Positions 47,696-60,250 of a stretch of DNA of 64,000 nt are shown one piece after another; the stretch's first letter is position 1, and each line of letters starts with the position of its first letter. A program made the translations under genes and the position numbers. The notes beneath the pieces are model-generated. The model saw nothing but the letters and a program-made list of their open reading frames with translations, did no database searches and was not told the origin of the DNA. Origin of the DNA: Odobenus rosmarus divergens (taxonomy: Eukaryota; Chordata; Mammalia; Carnivora; Odobenidae); assembly GCF_000321225.1 (NCBI RefSeq), contig NW_004451013.1, positions 725,890 to 789,889 of the forward strand, given 5' to 3'.

Positions 47696-47999
47696 TGTGT
47701 CTTCCTATACACTTCTACCCGGCTACCAACACCATAGTTAGCTTAGAGCAGTTCACACATGGACCACATCAAAGGCCTCCTACCTTCTCTCCTTACCTCC
47801 TTTTTTCAATCCAGCCCACCTTTTTTTCTATGCTGGAGACATCTTCCTCATATTGCACTTTAGAGCTTGTTTTTGTTATTTTTTTCTTTTTTCTCCTCTG
47901 ATCCATTACCCAACCATTTCTCAGCTAAGGGAAAATTCTCACATTTATTACACATCCCTATTGTTTTTTAGACTGAATATAGGCAAACTCAGCTAAAAG

Positions 48000-48140
48000 T
48001 AATGAACACTTCTTCTCATCTGGTTGTAATTCCACTCTTTAGAATTTAGTAGAACCAATTCTGTTTTAGTATCCCCAGTGCTAGATTAATGCCTGGAGCT
48101 TAGAAGATGTTTGAAAGTTAGGATAATAAATGAATAAAAG
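48000..48140 (+). repeat. L2 3' terminal fragment
   Basis: 'ttttagtatccccagtgcta', 'gattaatgcctggagcttag' and 'gataataaatgaataaaag' are the forward L2 terminus. CT-rich sequence from 47760 may be the more 5' part of the same element. Confidence 0.7.
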
Positions 48141-48239
48141 TCATATAGAAATTCTAAAATGCTATATGAATGTTAACTGTCTTATGCACCTATCAGATCC
48201 TCTTTGGGTTCCTTACTATTGTTATCCAATGCTGACACC

Positions 48240-48485
48240 CTGGAATGTTGCAAGCACATACTTCTGAATAGATATGGATTCAAATTTGAATTTTCCCACT
48301 TATTAAGTTTATGTCCTTGGACAAGTTATTGTACCTCTCTCATACTTGGTTTTCTTATCTGTAAAATGGTGACAATAGTACCTACCCAACAAGGCGATAA
48401 TGCCCACCACCTCATAAGAAGGCTGTCAGAACTCAGGTGTGTAGTACCTAGAGTAGTATCTGGCTCACAGTAGGCACTTAATCCA
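48240..48485 (+). repeat. MIR SINE, near full length
   Basis: 'atatggattcaaatttgaat' (B box), 'ccttggacaagttattgtac', 'cttatctgtaaaatggtgac', 'aatagtacctacccaacaag' and 'tctggctcacagtaggcact' match forward MIR throughout. One of the best preserved in the window. Confidence 0.85.
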
Positions 48486-49079
48486 AATTCTTGTCTAACT
48501 AGTTTAGCCTGTGGACAAATATGGGGGACCATGAATTTTTTTTTTTCCACATGGCTTGCTAAGTATATGCTATGCATTCCATTGTATGGCTGTATTCTGA
48601 ACTAACCTTACCTGTAACCAAATCGTATATGAAGGCAACAGAACAGTGAGATTTAAAGCTACACAACAAAGATGCCAACCTGCTCAAAACATCCCCCATT
48701 GGCTTACCACGGTGTCAAAACAAAAAACAAAAAACAAAAAAAATCCCACAATTGACTGTTCAGAAATCTTTTTGTTTTGCAAATACACTCAGGAATGTAA
48801 ATTATTAAACTGTTATTGATATCTTAATCCTAAGAAATAATGCAACATAATCTCAGAATTGGAATATAACCCTAAATATAGGTGGACCACATAACCTCCT
48901 TTGCTTGAGATAGTTCCAGTTTCTGCCTATTTTTTGGTACAATTGTTAATAGTACTCCTTTTCACTCTGGTCTGGGTTTGAATAATAAATTTATGGTCAC
49001 GCTACCTAAAGATATTTGTCTGATCTCTATCTCATGCTTGAGATCTTTCTGCTATGTCTCTTTCATGTGGCTATCAGTT
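48486..49079. other. Unique spacer
   Basis: No gene. An A-rich AAC-like tract at 48718-48743. Confidence 0.5.
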
Positions 49080-49560
49080 GGCCTAAACTATTTTTCTGAC
49101 AAGGAACTTACTACCTCTTGAGGCAGCCAAATACACTGCGGTTTGGTTCTGATAGAGTTTCCTTAAAATAAACCAAATTAGATCTAACTTTTTGCTTCCA
49201 CCCACTGGTTCTCACTATACCCTAGGGTTATACAGAACAAATGTAATGCTTCTCCCACATGACAGCCCTTCAAATATTTGAGGACAGCAATCATGTCCTG
49301 CCCGAGGGTGTTCATTTCCTGGTTATGTGTCCTCATCGCTTAGTTCGATTTTTGCTCATATAACTTAGCATAGAATTTTATAACTATTCTGATTGTTCTC
49401 TGAATGCATTACAGTTTATCTTTATCCCTATCTAAGTGAATTGCCCAGAACACAACAACATAATACAACTGTGGATTGACTAATATCAAGAAAAACAAGA
49501 CTGGAACCACTATCTTTGGGTACTATGCTTCTAGCAACAAAACCAAATATTTAGCAGTTG
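49080..49560 (+). repeat. CR1/L3-like LINE 3' relic
   Basis: 'actacctcttgaggcagcca', 'cttccacccactggttctca', 'cacatgacagcccttcaaat', 'atttgaggacagcaatcatg' and 'attgcccagaacacaacaac' follow in order the 3' region of CR1/L3-type LINEs as I remember it. Very old; strand and family from motif order only. Confidence 0.5.
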
Positions 49561-50224
49561 TTCTGCTCACCACCTTAAACTGTTTTGTTTTGTTTTGTTT
49601 TTCCCAGAACTTATTTTCTAAAAGCAAAGACATGTTTCCCTCATTCCAGTATTTGTGTCATTACATGTTAATATTCAGAGAGCAGCATGACGAGTGACCT
49701 TCAAAGAAATAGAGCATGGAGCAAACACAATTGTTTAGGAGAGAATTATTGTCACTTCAGGTTCTTGTCTAGGAAGGGAAGGTCTGGATGTTGTCTTCAA
49801 GGACTGTAGTGTAGTAGAAGAACCAAAGCCAAGAAAGTACAAGAAATTTTGTGTGGGAGACATTATTAACACAATACTTCTGATATCTTCCCTTTCCTGG
49901 GATAATGGAAGATTAAATTTCACAGTTCCCTATGCCACTGAGCAGGGTCATATGACTAGTGATGGCCAACAGTTTTGACAATGGTGATGAGTATCACTAA
50001 TGAGTTAATGGACCAAAGTGGAGGTATATAATTTTCCATGTTTCCTTACAGTGCCAAGGATAATTCTGAAGCTACATTTTGAAATGGAAGTATTATAATA
50101 TTAACACAGCCTGAAACACTTAGCTACCACATAGGGACAGTGGCCATGGAATGTCATCAATTTTTACACTTGCTAAGTACTTTACAGCAAAGTCTGAGTC
50201 TATCAACATTAAAGAACCGGTTAA
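49561..50224. other. Unique spacer
   Basis: No gene. A (GTTTT)n stretch near 49584-49602. Confidence 0.5.
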
Positions 50225-50665
50225 GAAATGATTCTTCACTTCCACTTAATAATCACTTACTATGGGGTAAGACCGTGCTGAGCACTAGATTTTCTCATTC
50301 TGTCTTTCCAATGGTCCCATGAGTTAGTATGGGCTTTAATGTACAGATGAAGAATAGAGATGAAGTTACTTCTCAAGCTGTTAGCTAGTTAGTTTGTTTT
50401 TGTTTGTTTGTTTGTTTTTTTAGGATTTTATTTATTTGAGAGAGAGAGAGCACAAATGCGGGGAGGGCAGAGGGAGAAGCAGACTGCCCACTGAGTATGG
50501 AGCCCGCCACAGGGCTCCATCCAAAGGACCCCAAGATGATGATCTGAACCAAAGTCAGACGCTTAACTGACTGAGCCACCCATGCGCCCCACTGGTTAGT
50601 TTTTTAACATGGGTTTATGGTTTCAAGTCTGCATTCTTGCTACTTCACTATGCTTCTCTTACTAT
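50225..50665 (-). repeat. MIR split by a Can-SINE
   Basis: Left part 50225-50384 ('cttactatggggtaagaccg', 'tgctgagcactagattttct', 'ggtcccatgagttagtatgg') and right part 50603-50665 ('gggtttatggtttcaagtct', 'ctacttcactatgcttctct') together rebuild the layout of a reversed MIR. The Can-SINE between them is the later insertion. Confidence 0.65.
50385..50602 (-). mobile_element. Can-SINE nested in MIR, 11-bp TSD
   Basis: (GTTT)n-rich tail complement, GGATTTTATTTATTTGAGAG, head GAGCCACCCATGCGCCCC. CTAGTTAGTTT (50385-50395) and CTGGTTAGTTT (50592-50602) form a duplication with one mismatch. Body more diverged than other copies. Confidence 0.9.
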
Positions 50666-50744
50666 GCATATCTAGGTATATAATTTTGGTGTACCTGTTG
50701 TCAAGTGAAAAATTATTATTCTAAGTTTAAAAGAAAATACTTTA

Positions 50745-50855
50745 ATAATTCATTCAACTAGTCAAACTTTCTTTCAATAAGCTTTTATTGAGCAATGATT
50801 TTCAACCAAGTGCAGGTATTAGTTATTAAAATGACTAAGACAGGCCCCTGGCCTC
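50745..50855 (-). repeat. L2 3' end scrap, minus strand
   Basis: 'attcattcaactagtcaaac', 'aataagcttttattgagcaa' and 'agacaggcccctggcctccc' fit reversed L2. Confidence 0.5.
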
Positions 50856-51309
50856 CCACTTCTCTCTTTACTCCTTTCCTCTTGCTTTTTATTACAGGAG
50901 AATTCTTCCCTATTCTTAATATTTCCTTCCAGTGAAAAAAGTTCAATTAGTATAAATCTGGGTCTCTAAGGTTTTACTTGCTATGCCTCTGGGGAGGTGG
51001 AATGATGTAACTGATTAGCCAATTTGGGAAAAATAGCTAAACTTTTCAGGCTGACTCCACCTTTCTTTCGAGGGGATCTGACTTCTGTGAGCTCAGTTTC
51101 TTCTCTGCTCTTCTTTACTGAATTTCACTTCTGTGAAAATTTTCCTTCTGTGAAAATAGGAAGGCCTGCTCCAGCTCAATGTTGCCTATGCCAAAGCTAG
51201 CAAATCACTCTAATTTTGGAGATCAGGGACCAAGTCCATTTGGTGTTCCCATTAGCCAAATTTCTCCAACATAACATCTACCAGTACTAAAAGCGGTACA
51301 TTTGCCTGT
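50856..51309. other. Unique pyrimidine-rich spacer
   Basis: No gene. Contains three spaced TTCTGTGA repeats near 51082-51156. Confidence 0.5.
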
Positions 51310-51904
51310 TTCCTGTTAGTTTCCTGTTTATGTGTAACAAATCACTACAAACACAGGGGTGTAAAACACACAGATTCATTCTTTCATGGATTCTGTAAGT
51401 GAGACATCTGCTTAGGATCTCACTAGACCAAAATCCAGATGTTGGCCTGTGTCATGGTTCTCATCTGTGCTTGGAGTGATCACTCCTGCTAACTGCTTGT
51501 AGGGAAAATTTATTTTCTTGCTGCTGTAGGACTGAGGACCCTGTTTCTTTGCTGGCTTTCCACTGGGTGCTGCTCTCAGCTCATACAGGTCATCCACATT
51601 CCTTGACACATGACCCCTCCATCTTCCAGCCAGCAATGGCATATCGAATCTTTCTTTTACTTTGAATGTCTGACTTCTGTGACCAGCCAGAACAAAACTT
51701 TTTGTTTTCATAGGGCTCAATCGATTATGTCAGGCCTACCTAGATAATCTCCTTGTTTTAAGGTCAACTGTGCCATATAACAAAACCTAGTCATGAGAGT
51801 AAAATCCATCATATTCACAGTCCCAGAGATGATGCAGTACATGTACACTACAGGAGAGGAGTGCAGGAGATCTTACCAGTCATCTTAGAATTCTGCCCAC
51901 TACA
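51310..51904 (-). repeat. MLT1-like (ERVL-MaLR) solo LTR, minus strand
   Basis: Reversed LTR landmarks in order: 'gtgtaacaaatcactacaaa', 'cacattccttgacacatgac', 'ccctccatcttccagccagc', 'aatggcatatcgaatctttc', 'cctagataatctccttgttt', and the 5' edge 'attctgcccactaca' at 51904. Nearly complete; no internal region. The 102-codon minus open frame at 51412-51720 lies within the LTR and has no retroviral motif. Confidence 0.72.
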
Positions 51905-52024
51905 GCCTCCATCTTGATTTATCACTTTTTCTCTCCAATTGTCAAGAAGTGATAGAAGAGGGGTAGGTTCGTTTATGGGAGACCTTTCAATGTTTTCAAT
52001 AGTTTCTTCCTTCCCTTGACTCAG

Positions 52025-52139
52025 GTGTGTGTGTGTGTGTAATCTTTTTGATGATAGAAAACACACACACACACACACACAGAACACATATATAAAATAT
52101 GCATATACACATACACAGACACACACACACACACACACA
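52025..52139. repeat. (GT)8 facing (CA) repeats
   Basis: (GT)8 at 52025-52040, (AC)11 at about 52060-52081 and a second (AC) run at 52119-52139. The first two are complementary and 19 bases apart, so they can fold back. Confidence 0.9.
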
Positions 52140-55100
52140 GAGCTTTCTATCTAGCATCCTAGTTTCTAGGAGAGAAAATCCTAAAGGTTAATAAGTATTG
52201 AGGCAACGGGTGGGAGGGGAGAGAAGTAAGAGGAGAGTCACAGAGTGATTGCTTTATCCAGAGTGTCCGCCTTCTCCTTCCTTTCTTCTTGGCACTAGAA
52301 TCAACTGGTCATCCAAGAAGCATTAACTAGTGTGTCTGGCTCCTCCCTTAAGCCTGGAGACTCAGTTCATTGCTGCTTATTAGACTCTTTACCACAATGT
52401 TTATTGTGACTCTTTTCACTCAGAATCTGCCTTCAAGAAATTGTTCAGTTTTCTGAGAATTAAATTCCTAAGATTTAAGGAACTTGGGAATTAATCCTTT
52501 CATATTATCTCTTTATTTATTATATTGCAAGTTCCTGACTTAAAATAAAGTACACTAAGTTATGTAGAAGCTTATGATTTTAGACCTGGCAGGTTAGTTA
52601 AGGAAAGGCCATGATTTATTTCACTGACAAGGTCCATAATAGATGGCTGGAGCCCCTCAAGAACAAGTCTCCTAGAATCTCTAGGATCTTCTTAGCACAG
52701 TCTCATTTTGCATATAAAAATGTTGGCAAAATACCTTGTGGCTAGCCAGAAGTAAGAAAAGACAATGATGAATCGAAATACATTTTGTTCTATAATGACT
52801 TTCCCGTTCACTGGAAGAAAGCAGCATTTTAATAATTGAATCGAATATGAACACTAAGTTGTTATATAAGATGCTTATGATGAAGTATAAATAAGAACAG
52901 AATCATTTTTGCTTATGACACGCAAGCTATCCATTCATCTAAACGTGTATGACCAACGAGGTACTACCTAAAGATATTCACATCTATTTAAGGGTAGTGC
53001 TGCTGGTTGGAGAGAGATTTGATAGTCACTATGATTTTTCTCTATCATTTAAGCCCATGGTATAATAAATGACAACATTAAATGATCAAAATACATGATT
53101 TTTCTCTAAAGCATCCATATAAGAAAAATTGAATGATACTGGGAAATCAACTGGAGATATACCAATGGAGCCTATAATAGTTTCAGACATCTCCTGCTTC
53201 AGGTGCTGGTGAAGCAGTACCCATGATAAGTAAACGGCATAGGCGTGCCAGTGGTGAGTTGGCAAATCACCTTCCAGGATGAGTGGTGTATTTGATAACA
53301 GGAGAGCATGGCGCCATAAAATCAAAGCAAACATTGAGGGCCTTTTCTTTCAGACTTGTTGAAAAGAAATGGAGACTTGCTTTCTTTTTAATGTACTCTA
53401 GGCTGATGTTTAAGGATCACAATGATTTCAGCCAACAGACTCTTGTCAAAATTCCTGGATTGATTCTTCATGGCTATGACTCCTCGTGCTGTGTAATGCT
53501 GGTCATGCTGCAGAGCAGAGCGTGACGTGCTTCCCACTGACAACGGGGTATTAGAGCACTGGCTTCACTCCAGTATTAACACGATCATTTCTGGGACCAC
53601 AGGGAAATTGTACTACCTCTTTATGCTGAATGAAGTGTCTTAAAGAGGCGTTTAATTTATTCATTGTAACAGTTGCTTTTGTTGAATAAATACCAACTGC
53701 TTATTAAAAAACTATTTATTGAAGATGAGCAGCTATATCATAGACACATATCAAATTTATGGTTACTAAATCTCACTTAATATGCTTTGAATATTCTATT
53801 GGTCTTTAACATACTGTACCAAGTTTTTTTTATTTATTCTAACCCTTCAAATAAAAATAGCTGCTATTGAATAAATATGGATTTTTTTTCCCTCTCAGGC
53901 TTATTTACACAATGTTAAAAACTATGCAATAGTTACCTACTCTATCTTATTCTTGGTGGTTAAATTTTCAATAAATGTGTTTTTAATATTCAATTGATTT
54001 AAAATCAACAGGGATTAAGTATCTTGTTAAAACCAAATTAAAAGTGTGAGATATTTATGACATTCATTGTAATATGGCACCCCAAATTCCCCTTAATCTC
54101 TTAGTAGGTCTCCTGGGAAGAAGCTAAAATTCTGTTACCAGAAAAAGGATTATTTAATTCACTCCAGAACAAAAGCATGTAAAAGACCTAAACTATCTGG
54201 TCAGTGATTCAGTTGCCAAATTGGTAGCTAGAATCTTCACCCAAGAAACAACAAATGAGACAGTTTTGTCTTTTTCAAATATTCCATATTCTCTCATTCA
54301 AGAAGCTGACAGCAATTCATCATGCCTTCAGTGTACCGATAAATAATTGAACTGGGTCATTTCCAAGATGCAACACTGGCATTTTATTATTATTATTATT
54401 TTGCACTATTGGGTTACGAGATGAGGATAGATTATACTAAGTTTGGTAGGGTTTCTCATATGGCAGCTGACATTTCTAGGCCTTACATCCTGAGAAGAGA
54501 CTGCCTAAGATGTGGCCTTCTTATGCCTTCCTCTAGGCTACGCACTGAGACATCCATAATTTGAATTGTTTTCAACTTATTTCTTGCATTTACTGATTGG
54601 TAAAAATGCTAGGTATGTATTTCTGTTTCTTCTTCTTTTCTTTTTAAATCTATCTTTCTGGCTTCCTTTTGAAAACAGAATTATATGAACAAGCAACACA
54701 ATTTATAAACATAGGATATATAGATTGCAGCTGTTGGAATCCATGTTGTCTGTTCTGGGAGTGTTTTAAGATCTCAAGAAATGAACTTTCTATTCAAGAT
54801 TGGCATTTTAAAGTAGAAAGTGGAATTCAATTACTAACAGGAAACAGGATATTTAGGGAAAGAATAATCAAGTTAGTATACCGTCCTAACTCACTGCCAT
54901 AATAACTCCAGCGAAGGTAACTACCTCCCACTGGGCATTAGGATATTTTTATGAGGTCATTCAACAATACAGATATTATACATATTGCTCCAAATGCTTC
55001 CAATACAACTTATTTTGTGACTGTGAGATTTGATTGGAATCATCTTTTGTAAAAGTCATGTGAAGCTCGTTATATTTTCCTTTATTCTTCTGACCCTCTT

Positions 55101-55624
55101 GATTGTTATCTTCTCTAGACCACAGCCAGGTGTGTAGTTAGTGTTGTCTAGGGACTTGAGCTTTTTCCTGGCAAACCATTTTACAAGGGTCAACAGAGCA
55201 AGAGATTAACCCCGATTGGTTAGATAGAAGCTCACCTAGGCACTTCAAAGGAAACAACAAACTTTTTGGCTCTTTGTGAATTCAGTTATAATCAATGGGA
55301 TGTAAAGATTACATTCATTCCTGCTTCTAGTCACACCCCCCTTTTCTTTGCATTAGTATTGATTTAACCATGAGCCTGTTTAACCATTAAAAGCATTAGT
55401 TTATTCCGAAACCCTGCATTTAAGGGAATCTAGAGTGTCCTTTAAAGAACTAAGAGAACACATGGGTTTACCTCTCCTAAGTTATATTGGATTGGATTCC
55501 TGATGGGAAAACCACCATCAGGTAGCTATTTATGCACATGGGGGAATTGTCTGATAGTGATTTTGACAAGCAGGATTGCTGTTTCAATTTTGTGATAATA
55601 ATTGTAACATAAATAATAATATAG
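52140..55624. other. Unique AT-rich sequence
   Basis: No gene or interspersed repeat recognised in 3.5 kb, only a short (ATT)n at 54385-54401. Open frames at 53086-53334 (minus) and 53283-53525 (plus) show no domain. Confidence 0.5.
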
Positions 55625-55860
55625 TTATTAATTGTATGAACCAGTTCTTGTCATAAGCTCTTAACGTACTTTATGTCGTTTAATCCTCTGAATAAAGCAG
55701 TTGTATCCCATTTTATTAATAAGAAAATTGGAACTTAGACCAATTAAGTAGCTTATGCAAAGTCACACCACTCTTCAGTATTGACCCTGATATTAGAACC
55801 CAAATCTAGGTAAAGCCAAAGCTAATGCTTTTATCCATTATGTTATGCTATTACCAATAC
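55625..55860 (-). repeat. MIR SINE, minus strand
   Basis: 'cttaacgtactttatgtcgt', 'ttaatcctctgaataaagca', 'gcttatgcaaagtcacacca' and 'agctaatgcttttatccatt' match reversed MIR. Confidence 0.75.
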
Positions 55861-56190
55861 TTTAAAATACTGTATTAGTTTTCAAAAAATCTGGTTGATT
55901 TCATGTGATAATAAAAGTTGTTGATGACCCCTTTTCTGCTTTGCACTCATTATCTTATGGTAATTTAGCCTTTGTCCAGCTTCCTTGAAGCACTGACTAG
56001 ATAGAATTACCTACCTTATTGTATTCACCACCACTTATATTTAACATGGCAGAAATCCATGTGAGATAGCATTTATTACATTGGGTGAGACCACAATTAT
56101 TTGTTTCTCCATAGCTATGCCTGTTTTTGTTTGTTTCCCTGGTACCTAAACGTGCACCTGAAATAACACAAAAATTTGCTCAAATGTTTA
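55861..56190. other. Unique spacer
   Basis: No gene or repeat recognised. Confidence 0.5.
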
Positions 56191-56331
56191 CAGAAGGGAG
56201 GAAGGAAGGAAGGAAGGAAGGAAGAAAGGAAGGAAGGAAGGGAAGAAGGAAGGAGGGAAGGAGGGGGGAGTAGGAAGGGAGGGAGGAAAGAAAAGGATTA
56301 GAAGAGGGACAGAGGAAAGAGGAAAAAGAAG
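56191..56331. repeat. GGAA microsatellite / purine tract
   Basis: About 140 bases of (GGAA)n with interruptions (GAAA, GGGA), continuing as irregular purines. Tandem GGAA is the core recognised by ETS transcription factors. Confidence 0.9.
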
Positions 56332-59300
56332 CCAAAAGAACCTGGGGGATAGTGTTGCACCCTGGAGTGTGCTTTAGCTCTTGAATGTCATTCTTTGAAT
56401 ATGTGACTTGACTATGTCTACTTGGCTTTATTATTGTGTGTAAAAAAAAATAAGTGAAAACAGATTTTAAAATAAAAATAAGTTACTGTCTCATGCCAAA
56501 TATGTCTTTGATATTGCCGGAGAAACACATTAAGAGCTCATCTCTTTTAATTGAATATTTATTCCCTACTTGGCACAAATCCATCTACTAATAGGTCCAA
56601 TAATTACACGGATGCATGTGTTAAATTTACATGGATAGCTCCATTGTTGGAAAACAAATTGACCAAGTATCCACCAGACTCTCTCTTATCCAATACTTTA
56701 TGGCAATTTTGAAGAGATACCATAAGAGACAGTGAAACAATGAAATACTCCTATATTAACAACAAGATTTTTGTATCAAATGCAAGAAAACGAAGAACAC
56801 CAACTAGGTAAGGAGTCCTTTTTATGTTGTGGGCAAAATAGAAGTTCTGAAGCAAAGAGATGGATAATACAGAGGGAAAGAATTTACTTGGAACATACAC
56901 ATATCACTCAAAGTTTGACAAGTCATCTACTAGAATTGGTTTTCTTTTTTTCTCTGAACCAGATGGCCCCTCCTTAATTAATATAAATGCATGGTTCCAA
57001 AGAGTTCATTGCAGTCTCCCCACGGCCCAGCTGCGCCACAAATGATTGTTACTTCTGGGAGAATTTATTGTCCTCCTGTTATCACCAGAATTTTCTGAAC
57101 AACCTTCCTTGCAACTCTGTCTCCTTCTTTTTCTTAGTCTAATTATCTTTCAAAAATAATCAGAATTGTAATTTAAATATTACAGTACATAATTAACCAC
57201 ACTGGTTGACAGAGAATGAGAAACTGTGGCTCTAGGCAAGCATCAAAATTAATATGTACAATGGGGAATACATCTTGTAGTGCAGGAATGTCATCTGGCT
57301 AGTACGGAGCGAGGAGCAGAGCTGAGCAGCTGGGGCCTCCTCTGACCATGCCACTGCCTTGGGTAAGGTTGATGAAATCCCAGGCACCATCAGCCTGCTC
57401 TTGCTTTCTTCTGGTGCTTTGTTTTTCTGTTTTTTTCTAGGTGAAATTTAACTGTAGCTCCCCAGTGACCACCTCTTTCATCCTCTTAGAAGTCTGGTTC
57501 CTTTCACGTGTCAGCCTTGTAGGTATTTATTGCCGTTATTGTTTCTGATTTAGCCTCATGGCCAGTTGTAAAGAGCTCTTGGTCTGGTTCTCTCCGACAC
57601 ATAGTCTAGAGAGGTGGCTTAGCTGTGAACCTTGGCTTTCATAACCTGGAGAGGAGGAGAGGGGGACGAGGGAATGCAAATACGTGGCGGTTGGGTCTCT
57701 GGGCTGCACAACCAAGAATCATCTTAAAGTGGCCCAGGTGTGAGATGACGTTAAGCCTCGTTGACTCTCAGAGAACAAGAAGATGAGTGCCCTGAGCACA
57801 GCAAAGGGGTTATCTCTGGGTTTTTGCCCCAAACTGGACATAACGAGATTTCTGTGATGTTGGTTTTCAGTACCATTCAGCTGGAGGACATGTATCAGGG
57901 CTATGCCAAAATGATGCTTGAAATCAGTTGTCACTGGGGCTTGTCCTCTGAAATGAATGCTAAAGGAAAGAATATACCATTACTTCTTCATCTCTTAAGA
58001 GAGCAAAATGCAATGGCAGGCTGCAGCGCAGTTTACCATAAGAAGCAAAAGGAATCGGCTGAACAAAAAGTTGGAAAAAAAGAGGAAAATAAAACAAGGA
58101 AAAAAATAGAAAATTAGTGATGATTTGACAATCAAGCAAAGCCTTTTGGTTGGCTTCCTTGTTAACTTTGTGAACTTTAGACTAACCTTTAGCCCACACT
58201 TGCAGCTTCCCCGCTGATCCCGCATGCTCACTCTCCTGCTCTCTATCCTTTTTGGTTGTTGTTATTTTGTTATTCCCTTGTGTTCCACTGTTGTTGTTGT
58301 TTCTCAAGAAAGGGCCTAATGTAATGGATCCATTCACCAAATTGTTTAATTGGGTCCATTGCTTCTGGCATGAGAGGAGAGCTGAATGCTGGCATTTTTC
58401 TTTGGAATCCTGTGCACCTTTATTGAGAGTGATAGGAAGATAATGGCTCTGGCAGCTATGTTCTGATAAGGTCTTCCCCTTAATGACCTTAGAAAGTAAA
58501 TTAGAAAACATGGCTATAGCTGGTGTTGCTTGAGTGGGTCCATTTGTCTTGCCCTGAGAATGTAAATGCTAGCCAGCATCGTTCAATTAGATGCCAACTT
58601 CTTCCTTAGCAGCTGAATATTTTTATGTAGATTTCACTTTAAACTGCGTAGGAATGGGGATGGCTGCATCTGACTATAGCCAAGTTTGATACCAAGCTAA
58701 GCTGACAATGGCAACAACCATTTGTTACATTTGCCTTTGATTGTAAGTGGCACTAGATATCTCTTTTCTTCCAGTATTTTCTCAAAATTAAGATTTATTT
58801 GTTTAGTACTCAGAAAACACTCATTTATCCTTGTTTTTTTTAAACAGATGCAATTATAATAGATGACTATTTTTCCAGTATTTAGCAACCAATTTTACAG
58901 ACAATTAAATTATGCTAACAAGAAGATTAATCAACTTTTAATGTGAAACTGTATTGTTGATTTCATTGTATATGTATTTTATGCTACTATCAAATATGCC
59001 AAATAGAAGTTTATGTATATTAAAATACCTATACCCGCTTGCACCCATGGCTATTAAACAATTAACCCACTTTTCATGGGTAATCAACCCACAATAATTT
59101 GGTTTGGGTGTTCATTACCCAGATTAATTCAAATAAAAAAGACACAGTGAGGCAGAAATTGGATAAGTGGATACTATCTAATCCCAACTGTCTTAATTTT
59201 CCATAGGGATGTCTGAATTGGATTTTGACAAAATACCTCTCTTTATCACAACCCCCCCAATCAAATACAATGTGATTTTTCTCTATTTCTTAAAATAAAT

Positions 59301-59734
59301 TATTCTTCCATGAATTGTGTTGTTACTAGTCTGCAAAATTCTTAAGGACTGAGGTTATAACCCCTCCAAAAAATAGCCCTACACAATTAAAAATTATTTC
59401 TATTTACATATATATATATGGTATACAAAGCAATAAATTCAAAGCATATTTTGGAGGCTTCTTAAAGTTGTAATTAATCCGTTTTAGATTCTTAACAAAA
59501 TTATGAATTCTAGCAGTGATGTTCAGTTTTTCCAATTTTCTTTATAGCTCCCAGCTACTGTCAGTTAATCAGTGGCCAAAAGAACTAAAAGGAAATATAT
59601 GTCTTCTCAGGGTATTAGGTCCATTTTATAATTTAACTCCTCTCAAAAGGTCAACACACCTGCATATTCTGATAATAATATGTAGGAAGATTGAGTATTT
59701 ACATATATTTAGATCTATCTATATGTACATTTAA
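56332..59734. other. Unique sequence, locally GC-richer
   Basis: No repeat recognised. 57290-57950 is less AT-rich. A possible mini-intron at 57363-57440 (donor GG|GTAAGG, acceptor TTTTTTTCTAG) follows an ATG at 57348, but the joined frame is short. The 118-codon plus frame at 57761-58117 ends in a lysine/glutamate-rich tail and has no recognisable domain. I do not call either as a gene. Confidence 0.45.
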
Positions 59735-60250
59735 AATTAAAAATAACCTAAATATCCAACACTAAGAGAATTTTAAATAAATTTCAGTATGTCTGTGTAA
59801 TGCAAGCACTCATTTAAAGTAATGTTTATGAAAAATATTTAACAACATGGACAATGCTTATGCCAGTGGTTCTCAACCGTGGCTGGACTTTACAATCAAC
59901 TAGGGAGCACTTAAAAAAATAAATATGACTAACCCCACCTCTAGGGATTATGATTTAATTGGTCTTGAGTTCGATCTGAGCATGAGTGTACTTTAAAATG
60001 TCAGCAGATTGTTATTTTCCATAATAACCAGGATGCCAAGTTGTAAATACAGTATAATTAAACTATGTTAAAAATCTCCCAAATCTTGTTGAGAGTGAGA
60101 AGAAGATAAAAAAAGAAATGATTTCGAATAATATGTTGTTGGGTTTGAGTGATATAACTTTGGATGATACTTATTTTTCATCTTGATATATTTAAATACT
60201 TTGTATATTTTTGATGAACTTATATTTATTTTAAATAAAATTAAAGGCAC
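59735..60250 (+). repeat. Old L1 3' region, split by hAT element
   Basis: 'taacctaaatatccaacact', 'tgtttatgaaaaatatttaa' and 'aacatggacaatgctta' precede, and 'aagttgtaaatacagtataa' with 'aaactatgttaaaaatctcc' follow, the inserted element, as in old L1 3' regions. Confidence 0.5.
59864..60008 (+). repeat. hAT (MER5/Charlie-like) non-autonomous element
   Basis: Starts with the hallmark CAGTGGTTCTCAACC, then 'aactagggagcacttaaaaa', 'accccacctctagggattat' and 'tgatttaattggtcttgag'. The right terminus is decayed. It interrupts the old L1. Confidence 0.65.

Noticed and set aside
51412..51720. 102-codon minus-strand frame as a possible retroviral gene
   Set aside because: It lies within an LTR, which does not encode protein, and shows no gag, pol or env motif.
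57761..58117. 118-codon open frame, plus strand
   Set aside because: No Kozak-like start, no known domain; the Lys/Glu-rich end simply translates an A-rich tract.
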